This document shows, piece by piece, positions 50,657 through 62,755 of a DNA stretch of 64,000 nucleotides. Each line of letters begins with the position of its first letter. The stretch's first letter is position 1. The position numbers and the translations under genes were made by a program. Under the pieces are notes generated by a model, which searched no databases, was not told where the DNA came from, and was given only the letters and a program-made list of their open reading frames with translations. Where the stretch lies: positions 806,001-870,000 of the forward strand of contig JAJEJU010000024.1 of the NCBI GenBank assembly GCA_021390615.1, given 5' to 3'. This DNA comes from Rhodanobacteraceae bacterium ZG21-1 (GTDB taxonomy: Bacteria; Pseudomonadota; Gammaproteobacteria; Xanthomonadales; Rhodanobacteraceae).

Positions 50657-52816
50657 ATGCCGAAACCGTTTCTGCGCAGCGTTTTTGCATGCTCTTGGCT
50701 GCTCGCCGGCGTGGCCGTAGCCGATACGCCAGGGGCAGCGATACCGGTCGACCATGCCGAGAAGATCGGCGAGGGCATCGTGGCCTTTCTGCCACAGGGC
50801 ATGCAGGACTATCCGAGCTCGCTCGCCCTGGCGCGAGCACCGGTAGCGCAGGGCGCGGTGCCGGCCGGCTGGTCGATCAGCCCGCGCTACGAGCGCGAGG
50901 GCAGCGGCACGCGCGTGACGGTGACGTTGCCGGCCGGCGTCGATCTGTACGGCACCGGCGAGGCGACCGGGCCGCTGCGCCGCAACGGCCAGCAGATCAC
51001 ACTGTGGAATACCGACAATTTCGAATACGGCCGCGACGGCGGCAAGCAGCTGTATCAATCGCATCCCTGGGTGCTGGGTGTACGCCCCGACGGCAGCGCC
51101 TTCGGCGTGTTGTTCGACTCCACCTGGCGCGCCAGCTTGTCGACCGGCAAGGACATCGTATTCAGCTCCACCGGGCCGGCCATGCCGGTAATCGTGATCG
51201 ACCGCGTCTCGCCGCAGGCGGTGATGGAGGGCCTGGCCGAGCTGACCGGCAACATGCCGCTGCCGCCGCGCTGGGCGCTGGGCTATCAGCAGTCGCGCTG
51301 GTCGTACACGCCGGACAGCCGCGTGCTCGAGGTGGCCGACGAGTTCCGCCGCCGCCAGATTCCGGCCGACGTGATCTGGATGGATATCGACTACATGGAC
51401 GGCTTCCGCGTCTTCACCTTCGACGCGAAGACCTTTCCCGACCCGTCGCGCCTGAACCGCGAGCTGCACGAGCGCGGCTTCCACAGCGTGTGGATGATCG
51501 ATCCCGGCGTGAAATTCGATCCCGGCTACAAGGTCTACGACAGCGGCACCGCGCAGAACGTCTGGGTCAAGGACGCACATGGCCAGGATTACCATGGCGA
51601 AGTGTGGCCGGGCCCGGTGTCCTATCCTGACTTCACCCGGCCGGAGACGCGGCAGTGGTGGTCCGGCCTTTATCGCGACTTCATGGCCAAGGGCGTGGAC
51701 GGTGTGTGGAACGACATGAACGAGCCGTCGGTGTTCAAGGTGCCCAGCATGACCATGCCGGACGACAACTGGCATCGCGGCGGCGGCGAGCTGGCGCCCG
51801 GTCCGCACCTGCAATACCACAACGTCTACGGCATGCTGATGACCCGCGCCACCCGCGACGGCATCCAGGCAGCGCATCCGGACCGCCGGCCGTTCGTGCT
51901 GACCCGCGCCAACTTCATCGGCGGCCAGCGCTATGCAGCGACCTGGACCGGCGACAACACCTCGACCTGGGCGCACCTGAAAGTCTCGATTCCGATGTCG
52001 ATCAACCTGGGCCTGTCGGGCCAGCCGTTCAGCGGCCCGGACATCGGCGGCTTCAGCGGCGTGGCCACGCCCGAGCTGTGGGCAAACTGGATCGCCGTCG
52101 GCGCGTTCTATCCGTTCTCGCGCGGCCACACTATCAAGGCCGAGCAGCAGAAGGAGCCCTGGGCCTTCGGGCCCGCGGTGGAGCACACCGCGAAGCTGGC
52201 GATCGAGCGGCGCTACCGGCTGCTGCCTTATCTGTACACCTTGTTTCGCCAGGCCTCGCTGAGCGGCTTGCCGGTGATGCAGCCGGTGTTCTTCGCCGAT
52301 CCGCGCGACGCACGGCTGCGCGGCGAGGAACAGGCCTTCCTGCTCGGTTCGGATCTGCTGGTGGTGCCGGCGTGGGCGCAGCAGCCGGCCTTGCCGGACG
52401 GCATCTGGCACAAGGTTTCGCTGGTGGACGGCGACACCGTCGATGCCGACCAGGCCGCGCTGAAGGTCCGTGGCGGCGCGATCCTGCCGCTGGGCAGGGT
52501 GGTGCAGAACACCACCCAGGAATCGCTGGATCCGCTGACTTTACTGGTGAGCCTGGATCAGCTGGGCCAAGCGCAGGGCGAGCTCTACGAGGATGCCGGC
52601 GATGGCTACGGCTATCGCCAGGGCGACTATCGACTCACCCGCTACCGTGCGCAGCGCCAGGGCGATGCGGTGAAGCTCAGCGTGGTCGGCCGCGAAGGCT
52701 CGCGACAACTGCCGCCACGCGAGATCGTGGTGCAGGTGGTCACCGACGACGGGGTGTACACCGCACAGGGACCCGAGGATGCGGTGACGGTGCCGTTGCC
52801 GCCCGGCCATTCGTGA
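50657..52816 (+). CDS. Secreted glycoside hydrolase family 31 alpha-glucosidase
   Basis: 719 residues from ATG 50657 behind GAGGAGAT. Residues 1-22 are a signal peptide (LRSVFACSWLLAGVAVA). GH31 motifs: N-terminal beta domain (VDLYGTGEATGPLRRNG), WALGYQQSRWSYTPDSRVLEVADEFRRRQIPADVIWMDIDYM, nucleophile Asp353 in GVWNDMNEPSVF, acid/base Asp433 in WTGDNTSTW, and the C-terminal FSRGHT and RYRLLPYLYTLF. It releases glucose from non-reducing ends of alpha-glucans in the periplasm. Substrate may also be alpha-xyloside; the WNDMNE box favours alpha-glucosidase. Confidence 0.94.
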   Translation: MPKPFLRSVFACSWLLAGVAVADTPGAAIPVDHAEKIGEGIVAFLPQGMQDYPSSLALARAPVAQGAVPAGWSISPRYEREGSGTRVTVTLPAGVDLYGTGEATGPLRRNGQQITLWNTDNFEYGRDGGKQLYQSHPWVLGVRPDGSAFGVLFDSTWRASLSTGKDIVFSSTGPAMPVIVIDRVSPQAVMEGLAELTGNMPLPPRWALGYQQSRWSYTPDSRVLEVADEFRRRQIPADVIWMDIDYMDGFRVFTFDAKTFPDPSRLNRELHERGFHSVWMIDPGVKFDPGYKVYDSGTAQNVWVKDAHGQDYHGEVWPGPVSYPDFTRPETRQWWSGLYRDFMAKGVDGVWNDMNEPSVFKVPSMTMPDDNWHRGGGELAPGPHLQYHNVYGMLMTRATRDGIQAAHPDRRPFVLTRANFIGGQRYAATWTGDNTSTWAHLKVSIPMSINLGLSGQPFSGPDIGGFSGVATPELWANWIAVGAFYPFSRGHTIKAEQQKEPWAFGPAVEHTAKLAIERRYRLLPYLYTLFRQASLSGLPVMQPVFFADPRDARLRGEEQAFLLGSDLLVVPAWAQQPALPDGIWHKVSLVDGDTVDADQAALKVRGGAILPLGRVVQNTTQESLDPLTLLVSLDQLGQAQGELYEDAGDGYGYRQGDYRLTRYRAQRQGDAVKLSVVGREGSRQLPPREIVVQVVTDDGVYTAQGPEDAVTVPLPPGHS

Positions 52817-52886
52817 TCGAAAGCCGCCGGCTGGCGGCCGAATCTTCGTGCGGTCAGGATCGGCTCTTGGCGGCTTGATTCAAACT

Positions 52887-52924
52887 GCTCGATCCGGGTG
52901 TGCCCGTGGCTGGCCGGATCGAGC
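52887..52924. terminator. Bidirectional hairpin between convergent GH31 and crotonase genes
   Basis: GCTCGATCCGG (52887-52897) and CCGGATCGAGC (52914-52924) are a perfect 11-bp inverted repeat with a 16-base loop, extended by a T-G and C-G pair. No T run is seen. Its location between two convergent stops suggests a shared terminator or 3'-end protector. A smaller GCCGCC-GGCT-GGCGGC hairpin lies at 52823-52838. Confidence 0.6.
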
Positions 52925-53002
52925 GGCTAGCGTGTCAGATCCGCTGCACTTCGTAAGGCTGGACCGCCCCGGAAACTGCACGGCCGAGGCGAGGCTAGGG
53001 AA

Positions 53003-53770
53003 TCAGGCTTTCTTCTTCAGCCGCGCCACCAGCTGTTGCAGCACGGCCTGGGTTTCCGGATGGAAGAAGCCGTCCAGCAGCACTTCGAGCGATTGCGCTT
53101 CGGTGTCGGCGAAGGCCGCGACCAGGTCGGCGCGCGCCAGCGCGCGGGTGGACAGCATGGCGCGCGCAGGCAGGGCCAGCAGCTCGCTCAGCCACTGCAC
53201 GGCACGCGCAGTGACCTGCTCCGCCGGAGCCAGCTCATCGACGAAGCCGTAGTCCAACGCCTGCTGCGCTTCCAGCATGGCGCCGACGATCAGCAGGCGC
53301 TCGGCGCGATAGGCACCGACCACGCGACGCAGCGCGAACTGGATCGTCTCCGGCACGGTCAGGCCGACCTGCACCTCGTTGAGACCGATGCGATAGGCAC
53401 CCTGCGCCATCACGCGGTAGTCGCAGAACAGCGAGAGCACCGCGCCGCCGGCTGGGCTGTGGCCGGTGATCGCGGCCACCAGCGGTATCGGTGAACGGGC
53501 CAGCGTCGCACACACGGCGAAGAATTCGCGCCAGTACTCGTGCACTTCGGCGCGTTCGCGGCCGAGCAGGGCAGGCACGTCCACGCCAGCCGAGAACATG
53601 CCCGGTGCGCCGGACAGCACAATGCCACGTGCGCCGTCACGGACGGCGTCTTCCAGCGCCTGGCGCAACTGCTGCAACAGCTCGAGGTTGAGTGCATTGA
53701 CCGGCGGGCGAGCCAGCTGGATCTCGGCGATCGCGCCGTTTGCGGTGGCATGGGAAGCAAGCTTGAGCAT
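53003..53770 (-). CDS. Enoyl-CoA hydratase/isomerase family protein
   Basis: 255 residues from ATG 53770. Crotonase-fold motifs: IQLARPPVNALNLELLQQL, GAPGMFSAGVDVPALL (oxyanion hole), AITGHSPAGGAVLSLFCDYRVMAQGAYRIGLNEVQVGLTVPETIQFALRRVV. The first catalytic Glu of hydratases (GGGMEL) is Val here, while the second position is Glu in PETIQ, a pattern of enoyl-CoA isomerases. An isomerase is therefore more likely than a hydratase. It follows DUF4139 on the minus strand at 108 bases. Confidence 0.88.
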   Translation of the reverse strand: MLKLASHATANGAIAEIQLARPPVNALNLELLQQLRQALEDAVRDGARGIVLSGAPGMFSAGVDVPALLGRERAEVHEYWREFFAVCATLARSPIPLVAAITGHSPAGGAVLSLFCDYRVMAQGAYRIGLNEVQVGLTVPETIQFALRRVVGAYRAERLLIVGAMLEAQQALDYGFVDELAPAEQVTARAVQWLSELLALPARAMLSTRALARADLVAAFADTEAQSLEVLLDGFFHPETQAVLQQLVARLKKKA

Positions 53771-53878
53771 GCAGGAACTCCGGATGGTACGAAGCCCGCC
53801 GCCAGGATGAGCGGCGAGCTTCGAGTTGGCTGGGCTTGGGCGGCACGGATGCCGTGGCCGCCGGCAGGGCGCGCCTTG

Positions 53879-55339
53879 TCAGGACTGCGGCGTCTGCTCG
53901 GCGCTCCAGGTATAGCGTACCGTGTAATCCAGCGTGGCCTTGCCGTTTGCCGGCACTTCGACGCGGAATTCCAGCACATCCGGACTCTGCTTGCTCGGCT
54001 TGATGCTGGAAGAAGTAAGGTTCCATTCGCGCCAGCGGCTGGGATGCTCGCGCACGGTCACCACGCGGCTGCCGTTGCCGGCGTTGCTCAGGGTGAGGCG
54101 GAAGCTCTCGTCCATGGTGCGCGCGTCGCGGTCCACCTTGAACGCGGTGCGTTCGCGCGCCACGCGCAGGTCGAAGGCGGTGCCCAGGGTGATGGTGGCG
54201 TCGCTGCCCTTGGGCGTGTCCTCGATGCGCCCTTCGCCGATGAACTGCGGCGTGCCGCGGCTGTCCGCGGTCAGCACGCGCAGGTAGCCGGCCGGCAGGC
54301 TGTCGAAGGCGCGCAGGCGCAGCGTGCTGACTACCGACTCGTTGCCGGACGAATTGTCGTCGGGCGACAGCACCGGTTGCGGCGGCGTCCAGTGGCCGCC
54401 GTTCTCGTACAGCGAGGTGCGCTCGCAGTCGAGCGTGCGCGGCGCATACAGCGGCACCTGGCTGACGCTGCCGTTGGGCAGGTCGACCGGCGCCGGCAAG
54501 GTGTAGGTGCGATAGTCGGCAAGGCTGCCCTGCTGGGGCATCTCGCTGCTGGCCGGTGCGGCCATCGCGCGCATCATCATCGGTCGCGGGCCTGCGGACT
54601 TGGCGAAATTCGGCTCGCCGGCGACCAGGGTGAGGCGGGTGTCCTTCCAGTCGCGACCGCTGCGGTTGGCGATGCTGGCGCGCGACTCGAACTGCATGCG
54701 GCAGCCATCGCCGGGCTGCAGCACGGCGACGTAGGCGGCGCGCCAACCCAGGCCCGAGGTAGGGTAGCTGAGCACCGCGTCGGCCTGACCGGCGCGCTTG
54801 GCTTCGATGCGCAGGCGCAGGCTGGAGCCGCTGGGGAAGTCGCCGCCGGCGCTGCGCACAGCGTTGTAGTTGCGCACCAGCACGTTGCCGCCGGTACCGT
54901 CGCGTATCAGCAGGCCGTCGTCCACGCGCAGCAGGGTGCCGCTGACGCTGGGCTGGCCGTTGTCGCCGAGCACGCTGACCTGGCTGCCGATCAGACCGGT
55001 CAGCGCGGCATTGCTGCCCTGCGCCAGCAGCAGGCGCTGCGACTGCACGCTGGCCTGGCCGCCTGGAAAGCTCAGCGACAGCGCCTCGGCGTCGAGGTTG
55101 TCCGGCAGGTTGCCGATCGAGACATCCTGCACGCCGCCTTGCAGCGACAGGTTGCGCTGCTCGCGCACCACCGCGTGGCCGTCGTCGATGACGCCATCGT
55201 TGCTGCTGGCATAAAGCGAGGCATTGTCGCTGCGGTAGAGGGTTACTTCGCTGTGCTCGGTATCGGCGGCGCTGGCAGGGCCGCCGATCAGCACGGCGGC
55301 GCAGGCCAGGGCGAGTTTCTGCAGGGACAGGCGTGGCAT
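53879..55339 (-). CDS. DUF4139 domain-containing exported protein
   Basis: 486 residues from ATG 55339. A signal peptide (LQKLALACAAVLIGGPASA) precedes a region of beta strands and the DUF4139 domain (LSYPTSGLGWRAAYVAVLQPG...ASIANRSGRDWKDTRLTLVAGEPN, VREHPSRWREWNLTSSS, VPANGKATLDYTVRYTW). The family is found in many gammaproteobacteria, has no known function and is predicted to lie in the periplasm or on the surface. The gene is divergent from the fucosidase, with 477 bases between. Confidence 0.88.
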   Translation of the reverse strand: MPRLSLQKLALACAAVLIGGPASAADTEHSEVTLYRSDNASLYASSNDGVIDDGHAVVREQRNLSLQGGVQDVSIGNLPDNLDAEALSLSFPGGQASVQSQRLLLAQGSNAALTGLIGSQVSVLGDNGQPSVSGTLLRVDDGLLIRDGTGGNVLVRNYNAVRSAGGDFPSGSSLRLRIEAKRAGQADAVLSYPTSGLGWRAAYVAVLQPGDGCRMQFESRASIANRSGRDWKDTRLTLVAGEPNFAKSAGPRPMMMRAMAAPASSEMPQQGSLADYRTYTLPAPVDLPNGSVSQVPLYAPRTLDCERTSLYENGGHWTPPQPVLSPDDNSSGNESVVSTLRLRAFDSLPAGYLRVLTADSRGTPQFIGEGRIEDTPKGSDATITLGTAFDLRVARERTAFKVDRDARTMDESFRLTLSNAGNGSRVVTVREHPSRWREWNLTSSSIKPSKQSPDVLEFRVEVPANGKATLDYTVRYTWSAEQTPQS

Positions 55340-55816
55340 GGGTAGGCTCCTGGTTGAATCTGGCCGTTAGATCTTAGCGAGGGCGCATGAAGCTTCGGTA
55401 TCCGGCGGCCGCGCGCCATCGACCCCGAATCGACCCGGCTGCGTTTAAGACTCTCTCAATCACGGCCGCGAGGCTCATGCACCCTACCCAGCTTGCCGGG
55501 TGCGTGGCTGTGCCAGGCCCCTCGGTTCGCGCTGAAGTTTGCGCCAGTCGACCTTTCCGGTCTTGCGCTGGCGGCATCCGTCTTGCCGTATTTCACCGAC
55601 ATCAGTTTTGCTTGGAGCATGGAGGCGAAGCCCGGTTTGATGTCGTGGCCTGGTGGGCATCGCGTCGCAAGCTTGCTTTGTCGCCGCTGCGGCGTCGAGC
55701 CGATCGTGCCGCCATACGCCAAATTTTCAGCGGGTCCTGCGAGCATGCGTGTCGCGGTAGGCAGCTGCAGGGTCATGCGCAATACTCGCCGGCATGAAGG
55801 CGGCGAGGGCGAAGGC
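55340..55816. other. 477-bp intergenic region between DUF4139 and fucosidase genes
   Basis: Open frames upstream of the fucosidase ATG in its own frame have no similarity and no signal. The stretch must contain divergent promoters but I see no confident -35/-10 pair. A small CGCCG/GCGGCG dyad lies close to the fucosidase start. Confidence 0.5.
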
Positions 55817-57442
55817 ATGAAGCGGACACGACGGATCGCTGGAGGCCTGGCGCTGGCATGGCTGGGTTGCAGCGCCCTGGCTGTGGCGCAGCAGTCGCCC
55901 ACCGCACCGACCGCGAACACGCTGTCGCCGCAGCAGATCGACCGCCTCTGGCAGCAGGCCAGCGCCAAGTTCGAGCCGCAGCGGCAGGCCCTGCTGGCCC
56001 AGGTCGCGGCAGACGACGCCACAGGGCCGTTCCGGCCCGATTGGGCCTCGCTGCAGGCCTACCGCTCGCCGACCTGGTACGACGACGCCAAGTTCGGGAT
56101 CTTCGTGCATTGGGGCGTGTATTCGGTGCCCGCGTTCGGCAGCGAGTGGTATTCGCGCGAGATGTACCAGCAGGACAGCAAGGACTACGCCCATCACGTC
56201 GCCACCTACGGCCCGCAGAGCCGCTTCGGCTACAAGGACTTCATTCCACGCTTCAAGGCCGAGCATTTCGATCCCAGGGCCTGGGCCGCGCTGTTTCGCG
56301 AGGCCGGCGCGCGCTACGTGATTCCGGTGGCGGAGCATCACGACGGCTTCGCCATGTACGACTCGCGTCTGTCCGACTGGACCGCGGTGAAGATGGGCCC
56401 GCAGCGCGACGTGATCGGCGAACTGGCCAGGGCGATCCGCGCCGAGGGCATGCACTTCGGCCTGTCCTCGCATCGCGCCGAGCACGACTGGTTCATGGGC
56501 GGCGGCCGCCAGTTCGACTCCGACGTCAACGATCCGCGCTATGCCGAGTTCTACGGCCCGGCGCAGACTCGCCTCAGCGGCGCGGACAGCGACAACCTTG
56601 CCACCGACTGGACCTATGTCTCGCAAGGCTGGCTGGACGACTGGCTGGCGCGCGGCGCCGAGCTGGTGCAGGACTACCACCCTGACCTGATCTATTTCGA
56701 CTGGTGGATCGGTCAGCCCAGCTTCCGCAACACCGTGCCCAAGCTGCTGGCCTACTACTACAACGACGGCGCCAAGCGCGGCGGCGTGGTGGCCTTCCAG
56801 AAATTCATCGATTTCGCGCCGGGTGCGGGAACCCTCGACGTCGAGCGCGGCCAGCTCAGCGGCATCCAGCCGGCGCACTGGCAGACCGACACCTCGATCA
56901 GCGACATCTCTTGGGGTTATATCGAGCACGACACCTACAAGTCGCCGCAGCAGATCGTGCAGCTGCTGATCGACGTGGTCAGCAAGAACGGCAACCTGCT
57001 GCTCAACGTGGGGCCGCGCGCGGACGGCACGATTCCCGAGGCCGCCCAGCAAACCCTGCGCGCGGTGGGCGCCTGGCTGAAGCTCAACGGCGAGGCGATC
57101 TACGCCAGCCGGCCCTGGCGGCAGTTCGGCGAAGGGCCGACCGTGACGGCTGCCGGCAGCTTCCAGGAAAAAGCCACCAAGCCCTATACCGCCGAGGATT
57201 TTCGCTTCACCTCGCGAAACGGCCGGCTCTACGCGATCGAGCTGGCCTGGCCCTCGAACGGCGAGGCCGTCATCCACGCCATCCATGCACAGGACGGTGT
57301 GCAGGCGGTACACCTGCTGGCCGACGGCCGCGCAGTGCATTGGACGCAGCGGGACGATGGCCTGCATCTGCAACTGCCGCAGCAGCCGGTAGGCGAGTAT
57401 GCCTATGTGTTCCGGATCGAGATGGGGGCGGCGGTGCGCTGA
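55817..57442 (+). CDS. Secreted alpha-L-fucosidase, GH29
   Basis: 541 residues from ATG 55817 with GAAGG directly before it; the longer open frame upstream is not similar to anything. Residues 1 to about 25 are a signal peptide. GH29 motifs: WYDDAKFGIFVHWGVYSVPAFGSEWYSREM, EHHDGFAMYDS, GLSSHRAEHDW, and nucleophile Asp295 in DLIYFDWWIGQP. A C-terminal beta domain (KNGNLLLNVGPRADGTIPEAAQQTLRAVGAWLKLNGEAIYASRPW) closes the enzyme. It removes fucose from glycans in the periplasm or outside. A signal of plant or host glycan use, with GH31 nearby. Confidence 0.94.
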   Translation: MKRTRRIAGGLALAWLGCSALAVAQQSPTAPTANTLSPQQIDRLWQQASAKFEPQRQALLAQVAADDATGPFRPDWASLQAYRSPTWYDDAKFGIFVHWGVYSVPAFGSEWYSREMYQQDSKDYAHHVATYGPQSRFGYKDFIPRFKAEHFDPRAWAALFREAGARYVIPVAEHHDGFAMYDSRLSDWTAVKMGPQRDVIGELARAIRAEGMHFGLSSHRAEHDWFMGGGRQFDSDVNDPRYAEFYGPAQTRLSGADSDNLATDWTYVSQGWLDDWLARGAELVQDYHPDLIYFDWWIGQPSFRNTVPKLLAYYYNDGAKRGGVVAFQKFIDFAPGAGTLDVERGQLSGIQPAHWQTDTSISDISWGYIEHDTYKSPQQIVQLLIDVVSKNGNLLLNVGPRADGTIPEAAQQTLRAVGAWLKLNGEAIYASRPWRQFGEGPTVTAAGSFQEKATKPYTAEDFRFTSRNGRLYAIELAWPSNGEAVIHAIHAQDGVQAVHLLADGRAVHWTQRDDGLHLQLPQQPVGEYAYVFRIEMGAAVR

Positions 57443-57938
57443 GTTGCCGAGCTGGCGCGCTCGGCGTTTCGCGGTGGCGGGGTGCGTCGCATTGGACCTT
57501 GGGCCCGTGCTTTATTTGGCTGGCGATGGGCGAGCGGCTCGTGCTGGTTTTGCGGCAAGGCCTCGGATAGGACCCGGTTGAAGGATTGCGCGACCTGGCT
57601 TCGGGTTTCGATCGCCTGCCGGCGCCGGCGGATGCTTCTGATGTTTCTCAAGCGTTGGCAGGCCGCCATGCGTTGTCGAAAATTTGCCTGTCACGCCGTA
57701 CGCCAACTCCAGATTTACAAGCTTTGAAGTCGTGAATCTGGCCGACCAACGCGACTGTAGCCAGAGCGCGCAACATGAAATCGAGGTTGCTCTGGCGTGT
57801 GTACAGGGCCTAGGTTCATGCACGGCAACCCATAGACCAATGGGTGCGAATGGCTGGACCAGTCGGTCAGGATTGTCCAATCCTCGGAGGGAGGATTCTC
57901 GCTAACTTTTCGCAGCCGTCCATTTAAGGGTTTCGCTC
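57443..57938. other. 496-bp intergenic region after fucosidase, with operator-like dyad
   Basis: No convincing gene is present. A 12-bp palindrome GCCGGCGCCGGC lies at 57618-57629, and AGGATTG-TC-CAATCCT, a perfect 7-bp dyad, at 57869-57884, about 55 bases before the GNAT gene. The second looks like a binding site for a dimeric regulator. The rest is not recognised. Confidence 0.5.
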
Positions 57939-58433
57939 ATGCCTGTATCGATCGTCATCGCGCCTGCCTGTTTCCCGGATGATGCCGAGCTGGTGCGGAG
58001 TCTGTTCCGGGAATATATCGACGGTCTGGGCATCGATCTGTCCTTCCAGCATGTCGCAGACGAGCTCGAAGACTTGCCCGGCAAATATGCACCGCCGGAC
58101 GGCGGCGTCTTGTTGGCGCGCGATGCCGAAGGAAACGCGCTGGGCTGCGTGGGTTTGCGACCCTGGGCGGCGCCGCATACTTGCGAGATCAAGCGCCTCT
58201 ATGTGAAGCCCGCGGCGCGCGGGCAGGCCCTGGGGCGACGCTTGGCCGAGGCGGCCATCGCGCAGGCGCGGCAGGCGGGTTATGCACGCATGTTGCTCGA
58301 CACCCTGGCCAGCATGCAGGCGGCGCGGCAGTTGTATGCCGAGCTCGGTTTTCATCCGGTGCCTGCGTATTACGACAATCCGATTCCCGGCACCCTCTAC
58401 ATGGCGCTGGAGCTTGACGCGAAGCAGGGCTGA
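57939..58433 (+). CDS. GNAT family N-acetyltransferase
   Basis: 164 residues from ATG 57939. The acetyl-CoA-binding motif EIKRLYVKPAARGQALGRRLAEAAIAQARQAGYARMLLDTLASMQAARQLYAELGF is the GNAT signature (R/Q-x-x-G-x-G/A). Substrate unknown; it resembles small acyltransferases acting on amines. It stands alone on the plus strand, convergent with an AraC gene. An operator-like dyad lies upstream. Confidence 0.9.
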   Translation: MPVSIVIAPACFPDDAELVRSLFREYIDGLGIDLSFQHVADELEDLPGKYAPPDGGVLLARDAEGNALGCVGLRPWAAPHTCEIKRLYVKPAARGQALGRRLAEAAIAQARQAGYARMLLDTLASMQAARQLYAELGFHPVPAYYDNPIPGTLYMALELDAKQG

Positions 58434-58455
58434 CGGGGCAGGCGGCAGAATCGAG

Positions 58456-59103
58456 CTATGCGGCGACGGCCCAGCCGCGACGGAACGCAGCAGGCGTCAT
58501 GCCCAGGGTCTTCACGAATTCGCGGTTGAGATGCGCCTGGTCGTAGAAGCCGGCATCGAGCGCGGCCGTCGCGATGGGGGCGCCTGCGCGCAGCGCGGCT
58601 TTGGCTCGCTGCAATGCCAGCAGCACGTGGAAGTTGTGCAGGCTGCTGCCGGTTTCGCGGCGGAATGCGCGGGACAAATGACCCGCGGACACCGCGCAGT
58701 CGTCGGCGATGGCCTCGATATCGCTGCGCAGCGACGGAAGCGCGGCGAGCAAATGCCTGGCCCGGCTGCCCAGCGTGTCATGTGCAGCATGGTTGGTCGG
58801 TGCGTCCATCGCGGCAGGCGCGGCGAAGCGCGACGCGAAGGCCCAGCCCTGCGCATCCAGCGCTTCGAAGCGATGGACGACGCCGGCTGGCACTACCACC
58901 TGTTCGCCGACGACGACCTCGCGGCAACCCCAGGGAAGCCGAAGCAGGGCCCGACCGGCGAGCAACTGCACGATCTCGTCGCCTGCATGGAAATGCGGCC
59001 GGAAGCGCCAGGCGCGTCGTTCGCCCGCGATGCTTTCGCTCCAGCCGTCGGCTTCGCGCCGGACGGCGAACGAGGTGCGGCCGACGGGCAGGCGATCGCG
59101 CAT
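58456..59103 (-). CDS. AraC-family regulator with cupin sensor
   Basis: 215 residues from ATG 59103; longer upstream frames are not similar to the family. The N-terminal cupin ([48 protein letters not shown]) has the HxH and late His that bind ligand or metal. The C-terminal double helix-turn-helix is [35 protein letters not shown] and [30 protein letters not shown]. The signal and target genes are unknown; the GNAT gene, convergent with it, is one candidate. Confidence 0.9.
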   Translation of the reverse strand: MRDRLPVGRTSFAVRREADGWSESIAGERRAWRFRPHFHAGDEIVQLLAGRALLRLPWGCREVVVGEQVVVPAGVVHRFEALDAQGWAFASRFAAPAAMDAPTNHAAHDTLGSRARHLLAALPSLRSDIEAIADDCAVSAGHLSRAFRRETGSSLHNFHVLLALQRAKAALRAGAPIATAALDAGFYDQAHLNREFVKTLGMTPAAFRRGWAVAA

Positions 59104-59111
59104 GCGCCGGG

Positions 59112-59608
59112 CTAGGCCGCCGCCTCGCGGATGGCCGCCGGCAGTGGCACCGGCTTGCCGCTGGCCGGGTCCATCCACACCATCACCACGCGGCCGTCGC
59201 TGTACAGACTGTCCGCGTCGGCGGCATCGACGATGCGATGGGCCAGGGTCAGCGAGGAGTTGCCCAGGCGTTCGCAATACAGCTCGACGCGCAGCGCGGC
59301 CGGCCAGGCGATCGGGCGCCGGTAGTTGATCTCGCTGGCGGCCAGCACCGGCATCGCCGACTCGTCGAACCACGGCCCCGGCACATGGCTGAGCCATTGC
59401 AGCCGGGATTCCTCGAGATAGGTGAGGTAGTTCGAGTTATTGACGTGGTTGAAGGCGTCGAGATCGCGCCAGCGCACCGCGATGTCGGCGATGAACAGCG
59501 GGGCACTGCCTCGTTCGGCCTGCGCACTGGGCGCTGGTGGCTGCTCGGCCTGCGGCGCTGCGGCGGCAGTGCGCTTGCGCGGGCTGCTCTTGGGCTTGCC
59601 GTCCGCGC

Positions 59609-59612
<4 letters not shown>
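59112..59612 (-). CDS. 4HBT-fold acyl-CoA thioesterase (hotdog)
   Basis: 166 residues from ATG 59612. After a 35-residue low-complexity basic tail, the hotdog core reads [37 protein letters not shown]...[37 protein letters not shown]. The [10 protein letters not shown] motif matches YbgC/4HBT thioesterases; the Asp is catalytic. It cuts acyl-CoA in the cytoplasm. Its ATG overlaps the uvrA stop (ATGA at 59609-59612), so both genes are coupled. The physiological acyl group is unknown. Confidence 0.9.
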
Positions 59613-62542
<2,930 letters not shown>

Positions 62543-62755
62543 GCCGCTCGGATATGGGGGAAAGGCCGAACTATAACAACCCGGCCGTCTCAGCCTTCGC
62601 GACGCCGCAACGACTCCTGTCAGCCGGTGTCAGCAGACTCGCGCCTGCCGGCTTGACTCTCGCCGCCGGGCCTTGCCGCCACGGGTCCGGTTTTGGTTAC
62701 CATCAGCGGTTCGGTCCCGGCGAACGGTTCGGTCGGGACGCAGCAGGAGGCGGTC

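Noticed and set aside
62543..62755. Possible LexA box for uvrA
   Set aside because: A CTGTCAG..GTGTCAG sequence occurs, but neither CTG-N10-CAG symmetry with AT core nor the xanthomonad TTAGTA-type box is present.
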